Shown here: piece after piece, positions 14,887 to 23,262 of the stretch
Position numbering within the stretch: the stretch's first letter is position 1
How the letters are laid out: every line of letters starts with the position of its first letter
Assembly: GCF_035917335.1 (NCBI RefSeq)
Contig: NZ_CP109067.1
Location: 6,013,001-6,077,000, forward strand
From: Micromonospora sp. NBC_01813
Lineage (GTDB): Bacteria > Actinomycetota > Actinomycetes > Mycobacteriales > Micromonosporaceae
DNA: 64,000 nucleotides
Direction of reading: 5' to 3'
Notes under the pieces: generated by a model
The model's database searches: none
The model's input: the letters and a program-made list of their open reading frames with translations, nothing else
What the model was told of the DNA's origin: nothing
Program-made: the position numbers and the translations under genes

Positions 14887-15534
14887 TTAGGTGTTCAACA
14901 GCAGGTTTCGCAGTTTGCGCCGGACGTCGAGCTCGCTGCCAGTGCCGTCGACCAGGCGCAGCAGTCGGCACTCGTCGAAGTACGCGCCGACCTCGGCGAT
15001 CAGCCGCCGGAAGTCGTTGAGCCGGGCGGCCAGCGAATCCATCGCATCGTCGCCGCGCCGGGTGACCGGCCCGCCGCAGGTCGCGCAGCCCGGCGCTGGT
15101 CCAACCGGCACGGGCCGGCCGCAGGCGGCACAGATCCGTCGGTCCGCGACCCGGGACCAAACCAGGTCGTCGGGCACATCGACCACGACGAACGCGCCGA
15201 CCCGCGCCCCAGCCGCCTCGACAACCTTCTCGAAGTCGACGCACTGGGCCTGGTCCCGGGGGTAGCCCTCCACCGCCACGACCTGAACGCCGCCCGGCAG
15301 CCGGGCGAGGAAGTGGGCGAACTCCTCACGGACCACGTCGTTGGCCAGCAGCCGCCCGCGCAGCAGCGAGTCGCGCATGGCGAGGCCGAGCGGATTACCA
15401 GCCGCAGCCAGGTCGAGACCGTAGTCGCGGACGCCGAACCGGGCCAGCCAGTCATGCTCGTCGGCCAGCGACAGCAGAGCGGTCGTCTTTCCCGCCCCAG
15501 GCGGCCCGGTGACTGGGCAGACACGCACCTTCAC
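14887..15534 (-). CDS. Adenylate-kinase-like P-loop protein with zinc-type lid
   Basis: 215 aa. A Walker A motif G-P-P-G-A-G-K-T-T (residues 10-18) is followed by helical parts and a lid-like segment with two C-x2-C pairs (C-A-A-C-G and C-A-T-C-G-G, about 138-159), as in zinc-bearing adenylate kinases. It may phosphorylate a nucleotide or a small-molecule phosphate, or act as a general P-loop kinase on a pathway intermediate. GTG 15534 overlaps the radical SAM stop by 4 bases (GTGA). A housekeeping adenylate kinase is unlikely in this location and sequence form. Confidence 0.72.
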   Translation of the reverse strand: MKVRVCPVTGPPGAGKTTALLSLADEHDWLARFGVRDYGLDLAAAGNPLGLAMRDSLLRGRLLANDVVREEFAHFLARLPGGVQVVAVEGYPRDQAQCVDFEKVVEAAGARVGAFVVVDVPDDLVWSRVADRRICAACGRPVPVGPAPGCATCGGPVTRRGDDAMDSLAARLNDFRRLIAEVGAYFDECRLLRLVDGTGSELDVRRKLRNLLLNT

Positions 15535-16817
15535 AGCTTGACCCCGTGCTCGGCCAGCATCGTCCACGCCTGGTGCAGCAGCGCGGCATCTCCGGTGACC
15601 CGGCCCTCAGCCATGTGCAGGTCGAGGGCACGGAGCATGGCGTACATCCGCTTCTGCGGGGTGTCGAGCAGAAGCTCGGTGAGGTGGTAGAGCTGGTTGG
15701 TGTCGGACGCGACCCGCACCGCCTCCGGAAAGGCCGGCGCGATCAGCCCAGCCAACGACTGCGGGCCCTCGTCGACCAGGTAGACAGTGATCGGGTCGGC
15801 GTAGAGGAACGTGATCGCGTCGTCCCATCCGGAGACCCGGCGCACGTCGGGACAACGGCGCGGGTCGTTGCCCTCCAGAATGCGCACCGAGCCGTCGTCC
15901 AGGATCAGGCATGCCAGGCCGTCGAGGTGCTTGACCGTCGGCCCGTTGTAGGTGCGGGCCGGCACGTGCTTGCCGGCGTCGTCGACGAACCGCTTGCCAA
16001 AGACATCCGCGTGCGACTCGGTGGGCAGACTGACCGGCAGCCGGTTGAGCTTGCGCTGGTTCATCCGCCCCTCGACGATCAGATTCTTGTAGTAGACGAG
16101 CACGCTCCGGCCGTCCGGAAGCCGAATCTCCTGCTGGTAGTCCTCCAGCGCGCTCAACTCGCCGCCGAGCCGCTTGGCCAGGTCCGGCATGGTGCTGTCA
16201 CCGTCGAGCAGCACCGAGCGGAGGTAGCAGCCGACATCGCTCATCTCCGACTCGCCGAGCATCTCGATCACCCGGGCGGCCGGCTCGACGCCGATCCGCT
16301 GCGCGTGGAACCAGTCAAGGCTGATCCGGATCGCGAAGGCTGCCGTTGTCAGGTGTGATCCACGGGTACGCCACGCGTCCACCAGACCGCTCAGGCGCCG
16401 CCGGGTCTCGGCCGCGTCGGCGGCGAAGTGCGCACTGGTGATCAGCTCTATTTCCTCCAGGTCCGGCGAGTCGATCTCGTTCACGAACCGCTCGCAGAAC
16501 TCTGGCTCCACCATTGGCTCGCCGCCGCCGGAGAGCACCGCCTTCCACAGTCGCATCCCGTTCATCACCCGCAGCACCGGCTCCGGATCCCGGGCCACGG
16601 TGTAGCGGGTCAGCCGGTCTAGCGACATCGGCGAGGCGTAGTTGCAGTGACCACAACCGACCGGGCATTCCGACGACGGCCAGACGTAGCATGTCGAGGC
16701 ATGCACTGGACCGTGCCGGCGGTACGGTGTCAACGAGTCGATGATGGAATCACGAAGCCGGTCGAGCGGCTGGCGCGCAGGCGTGAGCGCGATCTGTCTG
16801 AACAACGAGTCCGGCAA
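15531..16817 (-). CDS. Radical SAM enzyme
   Basis: 428 aa. The [4Fe-4S] cluster motif C-x3-C-x2-C is at Cys51, Cys55 and Cys58 (E-C-P-V-G-C-G-H-C-N-Y), followed by S-G-G-G-E-P (about 95-100), the SAM-binding GGE motif. No extra SPASM-type cysteine cluster is obvious in the C-terminal half. Radical SAM enzymes start difficult C-H chemistry such as epimerisation, methylation, cyclisation or rearrangement; the substrate is not evident. TTG 16817 is the first available start, with purine-rich GGAAAGAGAG upstream. It lies in the middle of the coupled operon. Confidence 0.85.
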   Translation of the reverse strand: MPDSLFRQIALTPARQPLDRLRDSIIDSLTPYRRHGPVHASTCYVWPSSECPVGCGHCNYASPMSLDRLTRYTVARDPEPVLRVMNGMRLWKAVLSGGGEPMVEPEFCERFVNEIDSPDLEEIELITSAHFAADAAETRRRLSGLVDAWRTRGSHLTTAAFAIRISLDWFHAQRIGVEPAARVIEMLGESEMSDVGCYLRSVLLDGDSTMPDLAKRLGGELSALEDYQQEIRLPDGRSVLVYYKNLIVEGRMNQRKLNRLPVSLPTESHADVFGKRFVDDAGKHVPARTYNGPTVKHLDGLACLILDDGSVRILEGNDPRRCPDVRRVSGWDDAITFLYADPITVYLVDEGPQSLAGLIAPAFPEAVRVASDTNQLYHLTELLLDTPQKRMYAMLRALDLHMAEGRVTGDAALLHQAWTMLAEHGVKL

Positions 16818-16842
16818 GACGCTCTCTTTCCGTTCGTCGTGG

Positions 16843-18006
16843 TCAACCCAGGGATCGTGGCCCTGGGACTTTGCTGCGCGCCGCCACCTCGTCGATTCGG
16901 CGCGGGTCGAAGAGACGCTCGGCGAAGGTGCGCTTCCACGTGAACCGGCCGCCGTCGAAGGCGCCGTACTCGTTCAGGTAGGCCGTATCGGCCGGCCGGA
17001 ACTCGTCAACGAGCTTCTCCGGTACCAGATCGGGATAGAGCTGCCAGGTGTGCACGAGCGAGTAGTAGGCACTGGCCCCGCAGTTGAACCTCGCCACCCG
17101 GGCGCGCAGGTCGTCAAGCGTCTCCGGGCTCGCGGCCAGTAGCAGGTGCACGAGGTCGAGGAAGTTGCGAACCAGCAGGTCCTTGCCGCTCTCGATGTAG
17201 TAAAAGAGCGTGGCCCGTAGATGGATCTGGATGCAGGCGTCGAGGATCTGATCGGCCGGGTGCAGCATGCGGGCCGGCACGCCGTACAGGCTGATCAGCA
17301 CACTCCGGTCGAGGAAGCCGTCGGCGTCGTCTCTAATGTCGAGCATCGGCTGAAAGAGGCTGAACATGGCCGAGACCAGGTACGACTCGACCAGGTCACG
17401 GTCACCGACCCGGGCGTACGGCAGCGACGTGTTGGTGAGGTTGACCTTCCAGTAGAGCTCGGTGCGCCGGTCGAACGGCACGATCGACGAACCGGTGGCA
17501 TCCAGCTCGCCCGTCCGGTAGCCGAGGCCGGTCACGACTTCCTGCAGCCTCGGGTAATCACTGCGGCGCAGAAAGACGTCGATGTTAGAAATCCGTCGTG
17601 CGGCCTGGTCGTGGTAGTAGTGCTCGCCAAGCACTGGGCCCTTGCGGATCAGGTAGCGCACGGCAGCGGTGTTGAGGGCGCGCAGAACGCGGGCGTACTC
17701 GTCGGCCAGCACCTGGTTGCGTCGCCGGCTCCCTTCGTAGACGTCCGAATAGATCCACCGGTACGGCACGAGCGGCTTGCCCGCGTCGGAGTGGGTCAGC
17801 CGCAGCCTGGAGAGGTGCCGGCCGATCAGCGGCAGCATCTGGTGGCGGCACGCCTGGTCGAGGAACTCGCCCCAGTCGATTTCGGTGCCGTGTGCGGCCA
17901 GGAATGCGCGGATCTCTTGCTGTTTTTCGATGGACAGGTCGGGCCTCGATAGCGCGAGCAGCAATTCGTGTTCGTGGCGCAATGAACCGAGCGCTGTTGT
18001 CTCCAT
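16843..18006 (-). CDS. NTP_transf_5-family nucleotidyltransferase-like protein A
   Basis: 387 aa. The region Y-L-I-R-K-G-P-V-L-G-E-H-Y-Y (about 131-144) and I-S-N-I-D-V-F-L-R-R-S-D-Y (about 151-163) matches the NTP_transf_5 family (nucleotidyltransferase fold, common in peptide natural-product clusters). The usual D-x-D pair is N-I-D here, so one metal ligand is missing and catalysis may be lost or altered. A second member (protein B, 19037-20407) keeps D-L-D; the two could act together. ATG 18006 or GTG 18009 follow GGGAG. The function of these proteins in clusters is not settled. Confidence 0.68.
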   Translation of the reverse strand: METTALGSLRHEHELLLALSRPDLSIEKQQEIRAFLAAHGTEIDWGEFLDQACRHQMLPLIGRHLSRLRLTHSDAGKPLVPYRWIYSDVYEGSRRRNQVLADEYARVLRALNTAAVRYLIRKGPVLGEHYYHDQAARRISNIDVFLRRSDYPRLQEVVTGLGYRTGELDATGSSIVPFDRRTELYWKVNLTNTSLPYARVGDRDLVESYLVSAMFSLFQPMLDIRDDADGFLDRSVLISLYGVPARMLHPADQILDACIQIHLRATLFYYIESGKDLLVRNFLDLVHLLLAASPETLDDLRARVARFNCGASAYYSLVHTWQLYPDLVPEKLVDEFRPADTAYLNEYGAFDGGRFTWKRTFAERLFDPRRIDEVAARSKVPGPRSLG

Positions 18007-18074
18007 CACCAGAACTCCCGTCGCGGGTGGCGAAAAGCCGTGCGTCTGTCAAACCGATTCAGATATGTGTGTCG

Positions 18075-19040
18075 TCATGTCGAGAGGAATTCCTCGTGCA
18101 GCAAGGCCAGGATTTCGGCGGCCTTTTCCGCCTCGGCCACGGTCGCGCCGGAGAAGGAAAGCCTTATCGACGCGACGTCGCTGAGGAATGCGCGGCCGGG
18201 CGAGACCATCACGCCGTGCCGGGTCAGCGCGTCGACGGTTTCGGGTTCGGGCCGGGTGATCTCCAGCAACAGGGACGGACCGCCGCCGGTGATCGTCCAG
18301 CCGGTGAGGTCGTGCATCCGGCCGGTGAAGGTGCGCCGCGCATCGAGGGTGGGCTCCACGCACTCCTGCCGTAGCGTCCGCAACGTCGCCGGGGTCAGGA
18401 AGTCCGCCCAGGCCCGCTGCCATGCGGTCGGCGGTGCACCGGCCGTGGACTCCCAGCCCAGGGCGGCGTCCTCGGGGGCGGTCACCCAGCCGAGCCGGAC
18501 ACCGCCGCCCGCGATCTTCGCCAGCGACGTCACCGTCCATGCCCCGTCCGACGCGACATGTTCGTCGGCGTACCAGCGGTAGACCTCGTTTATGACCACG
18601 GTGTGTCCGCCAGCGACCAGCGCTCGGATGACGCCCGCGTCCAGTGATCGGCCGTCCGGATTGCGGAACGGGCTGGTGAGCCAGATCGTGACCGGCTCGG
18701 ACCGCGCGGGAAGCGCCTCCCACGCCGCGCAGACGACCGGCCCCCGGGCACCGATGATCTCCGGTATGTCAGCGAACGTGGGCGTCTCGACCACTGTGAC
18801 TGTCGGGACTGTCGGCCGCCCTGCCCAGGCCGACGCGAACTGCCGCACCCCCGAGACGACCGCTGTGCGCTCCGGCGGTGCCCCGGCGAGCTCGGCCAAC
18901 TGGTCGAGCAGCGCCGGCTCCCCTTGCGGCGCGGGCGTGCGCCACCAGGACGTCGCGCGCAGAGCGCGCTCGTGCGCCGCGGCGAAGCGGGCCACCAGTC
19001 GCTCCGGCCATGGGCGGATCGGCCCCGTGAGGTCGATCAT
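18075..19040 (-). CDS. PLP-dependent aminotransferase-like enzyme (fold type I)
   Basis: 321 aa. The PLP lysine is Lys175 in T-S-L-A-K-I-A-G-G-G-V-R-L-G-W, the standard S-x2-K...R-x-G signature of class I/II aminotransferases. Two departures: the conserved D-E-x-Y, whose Asp contacts the PLP ring nitrogen, reads I-N-E-V-Y (Asn151), and N-P-x-N-P-T-G reads S-P-F-R-N-P-D-G. At 321 aa it is shorter than most class I enzymes (about 390). The Asn change suggests chemistry other than plain transamination, or a weakened enzyme. It overlaps the upstream gene by 4 bases. Confidence 0.8.
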   Translation of the reverse strand: MIDLTGPIRPWPERLVARFAAAHERALRATSWWRTPAPQGEPALLDQLAELAGAPPERTAVVSGVRQFASAWAGRPTVPTVTVVETPTFADIPEIIGARGPVVCAAWEALPARSEPVTIWLTSPFRNPDGRSLDAGVIRALVAGGHTVVINEVYRWYADEHVASDGAWTVTSLAKIAGGGVRLGWVTAPEDAALGWESTAGAPPTAWQRAWADFLTPATLRTLRQECVEPTLDARRTFTGRMHDLTGWTITGGGPSLLLEITRPEPETVDALTRHGVMVSPGRAFLSDVASIRLSFSGATVAEAEKAAEILALLHEEFLST

Positions 19041-20407
19041 TGCGTGCGGACCGCCGCCGCCGCCCGGGCCTGGCGGATCACGTCGGCGGACAGGTCGTAC
19101 TCGACGGTGCCGACAAAGAACTCGTCGCCGACCCGGAAGTACATACCGGCGGCGGTGTCGAACCGCTCGAACTCCTTATCGCCGCCGATGAAGCTGCTGG
19201 CCGGATTGGTGTACGCCGCCTCGCCGGGCTGTTCCAACAGGCCCGTCGCCATCTTTAGCGGAACCAGACGCACGCAGGTCCACGGATTCCACTCGGCAGC
19301 CCGGGCATTGCGCCCGCCGCCGGGCACCGCGCGCAGCTGCAACCGTTTGCGGTAGTAGGAGAACGCGTTAGCCGCCGTCCGACCGGCCGCGATCACGCCC
19401 GCGTCCCGGCGCACGGCGAAGGCATGCAACGTGGTACCCAGGCAGCGCAGGGTCCAGCTCGGCGCGTCCGGCCGTGGCGGCGGCTCTACGGTCAACGCCA
19501 GCGGGATCTCGCGGAAGCGCCGTTCCTGCTCCTCGGTCAGCACCGTCGTCTCGCGCAGCGTGCGGATCATGAAGCCGAGGAAGCCGTCGAGCCGCGCCTG
19601 GCGGATCAGGCCCAAGAAGCGGGGTAGGTCAAAACCCGGCGCCGTGATACCCAGCAGCAGGTCGTTGGTGTCCTTCGCGGTCACGAAGTAGTCGCCGGCC
19701 GCGTTGTTAACCACGCAGGCCAGGTTGTCCTCCGGGGCGAGAAGGTGCAGGCCGGGGGTGTCCCGGGTGAGGCTACCGGCGATCCGCAGCCGGCCGCAGT
19801 GGCGGACCGAGTAGTCCCCAAAGTGGATATCGATGTTCAGCATGTCGCCGGCCCCTGGCGGCGCCACGTGGGCGATCTGGCCGTACACCATGCCGTCGGA
19901 AGGGTCGACCTTGAGCCAGGGCAACTCGTTGTTCTGGAATGTGTAGCCGAACTCGCCGCGTAGCACCGCGGCGAGTCGGAACGCGTCGGTGTGGTTACCG
20001 ACGAACAGGTCGAGATCGTTGAAATCGCGGATCGACCGGTCCGGGTACCTCGTGTGAGCCACGAGCCCCTTGCCGACGACAATTGCCAGCCCGGTGTCGC
20101 GGGCCACGCGTTCGAGCTGGTCCAGGTTGGCTTGCAGTACCGTGTGCATGTGGGCCAGCGAGGTGACCTTCGTCGCCAGAGCGGCCTGGCAGTCGCGCAC
20201 GGCGTTATTCGGCGACGGCAGGTCGCCGAGCCGGCGGCTGACCAGCGTGCGCATGCGGAGTGTGTGGATGAATCGGCTCGCCTCGGCGGCACCGAGGGCG
20301 TCGATCGCTGCGACGGACCGCTCGATGGTGAAGAGCGGCTGGACGCTGGCGAGACTGCGCAATGCGCGCAGATGTGCGATTCTCTCCGACCTTTTCAATG
20401 CCGACAA
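19037..20407 (-). CDS. NTP_transf_5-family nucleotidyltransferase B
   Basis: 456 aa. V-V-G-K-G-L-V-A-H-T-R-Y-P-D-R-S-I (about 118-134) and N-D-L-D-L-F-V (about 138-144) are the conserved core of NTP_transf_5 proteins, with the D-x-D metal site intact, unlike protein A. This family has a nucleotidyltransferase fold and often appears in ribosomal and nonribosomal peptide clusters; substrates are unknown. TTG 20407 has GGGGG immediately before it, too close to serve as its ribosome-binding site, so TTG 20398 (9 bases after GGGGG) is a good alternative. First gene of the long minus-strand operon. Confidence 0.75.
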   Translation of the reverse strand: MSALKRSERIAHLRALRSLASVQPLFTIERSVAAIDALGAAEASRFIHTLRMRTLVSRRLGDLPSPNNAVRDCQAALATKVTSLAHMHTVLQANLDQLERVARDTGLAIVVGKGLVAHTRYPDRSIRDFNDLDLFVGNHTDAFRLAAVLRGEFGYTFQNNELPWLKVDPSDGMVYGQIAHVAPPGAGDMLNIDIHFGDYSVRHCGRLRIAGSLTRDTPGLHLLAPEDNLACVVNNAAGDYFVTAKDTNDLLLGITAPGFDLPRFLGLIRQARLDGFLGFMIRTLRETTVLTEEQERRFREIPLALTVEPPPRPDAPSWTLRCLGTTLHAFAVRRDAGVIAAGRTAANAFSYYRKRLQLRAVPGGGRNARAAEWNPWTCVRLVPLKMATGLLEQPGEAAYTNPASSFIGGDKEFERFDTAAGMYFRVGDEFFVGTVEYDLSADVIRQARAAAAVRTQ

Positions 20408-21020
20408 CCCCCGTTGGCTCTGCTGCTCTGTTTGAACGTGTTACATGCCCCGAAAATGGCGTGCCGCATGCCTGAACGACCTTAAGGTCACGCGAACTGT
20501 TTCTGGGAAGCATTGGTCTTCGCGGGCGGTCGCGCCACTGAGGACGGTTCTCGTCCAATATTGGGGCTTGACGTAAGCGCACCTACGGCTGCAACTACCG
20601 CCCGCAAGGTCTGAATCGAACGTTTCCGGGTGGTGGGTCACCTCCATTTCCCAGGAGAACGCATTAACAAGGAAACGTATCGACGATCCTGACTGAAAGA
20701 TTAGCATGCCTCTTAGGCGACGGCAAGCACTTGATCGTCGCCGATGCGCCGAACCCGTATCCCGACACACTTTCTGCTTGATGGTGGGGCTTCCCGAGCT
20801 GATCTTGAACCCCGAGACGGGTGCAGGGCCGCATCCATCCCGCAGTGCCTCGGCACCTCACGCGGCCCCGGGTCGGTGTCCGGCCGCTGACGCCTCCGGG
20901 TCAGCGTGAGTCCGACCGCACGCCCCGACGCCGGCCACTTCGTGTCACGCACGGGTGCCGCCGAGCACCATCCCTGTAGGATCTGGCCGCCCGCCGGGTG
21001 GCGGCCGTACCCTGCCACCT
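20408..21020. other. Divergent intergenic region (613 bp) between the large operon and the HAD gene
   Basis: No convincing gene. The stretch 20480-20720 has lower GC than the surroundings and probably carries the promoter of the minus-strand operon, but I could not place its boxes with confidence. On the plus side, TACCCT at 21008-21013 ends 7 bases before ATG 21021, a possible leaderless promoter for the HAD gene; TAGGAT at 20976-20981 is an alternative. Confidence 0.45.
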
Positions 21021-21674
21021 ATGACGATTCGGCGGGCACCACGCGGCGCGGTCGTGTTCGACTGCGACAACACACTTGTCGCCACCCTCGGGGCCTGGGA
21101 GCGGGCCTACAAGGCGCTGTTCGCCGGGTGCGGACGCGTCTTCGACCCGGCTGTCCACCTGCGAGGACTGGTCGGTATGCCGCTGGAGCCACTCGGGCAC
21201 GCGCTCGCGACGCTGCTCGACCGGCACGGCGAGCACGCTGCGCTGAGCGCCGGCATGGTTGCCCTGCTCACCGCCGACGAGATCCGGCCGATGCCGGACG
21301 CGGTGGAGCTGATCGCCGCGCTGCGCGGCAGCCGGCCGCTGGCGGTCGCGTCCAACACGCCACGGGTGATCGTGTGGCATTACCTGGCCGCTGTGGGGCT
21401 GGCCCAGGCATTCGACGCGGTGCTCGGCTGCGACGACGTCGCCGCGCCGAAGCCCGCGCCGGACATCTACCAGGCGGCGTGCGCACTCCTCGGCGTCGAC
21501 CCGACCGATGCGGTCGCGGTGGAGGACTGCCCGTCCGGGCTCGCGGCCGCGAGCCGGGCCGGTCTCTTCGTGATCCGGGTTGGCGAGACCGCCGCGCCGG
21601 CGGATCTGGCGGTCGCCAACCTCGGCGACCCAGCGCTGTGGCGGGCGCTCGGCCTGCCCGCCGCACAGTCGTAG
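21021..21674 (+). CDS. HAD-superfamily phosphatase (PGP/beta-PGM-like)
   Basis: 217 aa. Motif I is V-V-F-D-C-D-N-T-L-V (catalytic Asp pair about 14-16), motif II is A-V-A-S-N-T-P (Ser/Asn about 113-114), the lysine is in A-A-P-K-P-A-P-D (about 149), and motif IV is A-V-E-D-C-P-S-G (about 174). It should remove or move a phosphate on a small molecule. With a pyruvate-kinase-like and an adenylate-kinase-like protein in the neighbouring operon, a phosphorylated intermediate in this pathway is plausible. ATG 21021 is preferred over the upstream in-frame 20955 because of the domain start and the TACCCT box. Confidence 0.85.
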   Translation: MTIRRAPRGAVVFDCDNTLVATLGAWERAYKALFAGCGRVFDPAVHLRGLVGMPLEPLGHALATLLDRHGEHAALSAGMVALLTADEIRPMPDAVELIAALRGSRPLAVASNTPRVIVWHYLAAVGLAQAFDAVLGCDDVAAPKPAPDIYQAACALLGVDPTDAVAVEDCPSGLAAASRAGLFVIRVGETAAPADLAVANLGDPALWRALGLPAAQS

Positions 21675-21705
21675 ACATCGCATGAACAGGACCTCGACGG
21701 CCGGC

Positions 21706-22620
21706 CTACGTGATCCTGCCGAAAGGCCCTTCGATGTCCAACCCGTCAAGCGCCGCACGCACCTGCCGTACGGCCCAGGCGTCAAGTCTGTTCCCGTCCA
21801 GTCGCAGAATCCGCGCGCCGGCGAGAGCCGAAGGGTGGACCTCAGATGTGTCCGGCCCGAGGCCGAGCACGCGACCGGCCTTGAAGTTCCAACGGTCGGG
21901 TAGTTCCCCGACCCGGATCAGATCGCGTAGCTCCCACAACGCAATCGAGAGGCTGAGTTCGTCCTTGGTGAACATCGAGGGTCGCGTGAGTGCGCCGAGC
22001 ATACGACGATGCAGCTCCAACCACCGGTTTCCGAGCAGCCGCAGCGCGTTGCCTGACCCGTAGACCACGTCACTGTCCCAGCCTCTGAGCTCGCCCATCA
22101 CCGAAACGGGCAGGGAGAGGGCGTATGTCTCGTTCAGAAGGCGGATGGCGATCTCCTTGTTGATCTCCGGATCGTCGAAATAGCGCTGTCTGTTCGCCCA
22201 CACCGTCGGCTCCGGCCGGTGCGGGACCATGAACACGTCGGCCTGACCACCCAGCTGTTGATCAAGCTCGGTCTCGACGTCACCGACGTCGCCGAGCACC
22301 AGGCTTTCCTTGTCCAGATAGAGATATCGATCATGACTCGTCCGAACAAGCGACTTGATTTTCAGTAGTTGGGCGGATATCGACTCTCGCTCGGCCGGCG
22401 ACGGCGCCCACACGTTCTCCGTGCCGGTGACGACCCGCTCCAGGTGCAACGCCAGCACCGGCGCGAGGAGCTGCAACCCCGGGCTTGCCTCGTCGATGTA
22501 CACCGTGACCGGGACGTGCGGATTGTGCTGTCGCAACGACGCGACGGCGGCGGCGGCGAAGGCAACGATGGTTGGGCCGCTCACCAGCCCCACCCCGAAC
22601 GACGTACCGATCGGCCTCAT
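21706..22620 (-). CDS. GT8-like glycosyltransferase or nucleotide-sugar-fold protein
   Basis: 304 aa. A-A-A-A-V-A-S-L-R-Q-H-N-P-H-V-P-V-T-V-Y-I-D (about 22-43) and R-Y-L-Y-L-D-K-E-S-L-V-L-G-D-V (about 97-111) resemble the GT-A fold of family 8-like glycosyltransferases. The usual D-x-D is L-D-K-E-S here, so metal binding may differ. It would attach a sugar to the product or an intermediate. A TAGGGT box ends 7 bases before ATG 22620, supporting this start. It converges on the HAD gene, with 31 bases between the stops. Confidence 0.6.
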   Translation of the reverse strand: MRPIGTSFGVGLVSGPTIVAFAAAAVASLRQHNPHVPVTVYIDEASPGLQLLAPVLALHLERVVTGTENVWAPSPAERESISAQLLKIKSLVRTSHDRYLYLDKESLVLGDVGDVETELDQQLGGQADVFMVPHRPEPTVWANRQRYFDDPEINKEIAIRLLNETYALSLPVSVMGELRGWDSDVVYGSGNALRLLGNRWLELHRRMLGALTRPSMFTKDELSLSIALWELRDLIRVGELPDRWNFKAGRVLGLGPDTSEVHPSALAGARILRLDGNRLDAWAVRQVRAALDGLDIEGPFGRIT

Positions 22621-22627
22621 GCCTGGC

Positions 22628-22633
22628 ACCCTA
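22628..22633 (-). promoter_or_regulatory. -10 box (TAGGGT) of a probable leaderless promoter
   Basis: On the minus strand TAGGGT is followed by 7 bases and ATG 22620, the same geometry as before the PSP1 gene. Confidence 0.45.
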
Positions 22634-22796
22634 TCCCCCACCGAGGCCGCGAAGTAGGCACCGCCTGCCGCAAGACGGCGTCGTACTCCGGCCCGGGGAT
22701 CGTGATCACGGCAGGATGAGGGCCCGTCGGGTGGGACGGCCCCTCCGACGGACACCCTCCCGAGCTGCCCACAGCCCCTCCGGCCTGGGACGTCCG

Positions 22797-23021
22797 TCAA
22801 ATCGGGTCAGCCTGGTCGGCCATAGCTCGGCGCAGGCTCGCCGGCCGCATGTCAGTCCAGCGCCGCTCCACGAAGGCGAGGCAGTCCGCCCGGTCGCTCT
22901 CGCCGTGTACCCTCGTCCAGCCCTCCGGAACCTGCGCGAACGCCGGCCACAACGAGTACTGTCCCTCGTCGTTCACCAGCACCAGGTAACGGCCGGTCTC
23001 GTCCTCGAACGGGTTGGTCAT
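22797..23021 (-). CDS. MbtH-like protein
   Basis: 74 aa with the family pattern [22 protein letters not shown] and W-T-D-M-R-P-A-S-L. MbtH-like proteins bind and activate NRPS adenylation domains, so it should serve NRPS1 and NRPS2. ATG 23021 has AGGTG 5 bases upstream. The intergenic gap of 241 bases to the condensation gene (23263) holds no visible gene. A decayed second MbtH-like sequence may lie between the NRPS genes. Confidence 0.95.
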   Translation of the reverse strand: MTNPFEDETGRYLVLVNDEGQYSLWPAFAQVPEGWTRVHGESDRADCLAFVERRWTDMRPASLRRAMADQADPI

Positions 23022-23262
23022 CGTTGCACCTGTTCCTTGATCCATGAGCCCGCATCGGACTGCACGGGCGCCTCGATATGATCGAGCGGGCACGCACGGC
23101 CGCTCCGATTGGCAGGTCGGTCGACCATGCACATCGGGCGGCCGGGGCAGGCTCGCCGAGGCAGCATCACGAGCGCTCCGTTACGGTCGAAGACGACGGC
23201 AACGCGGGGGGCGACTGGCGGACACTCTGGCGTTGCCCACCTCATCTTCGGTGTCTAAACCG

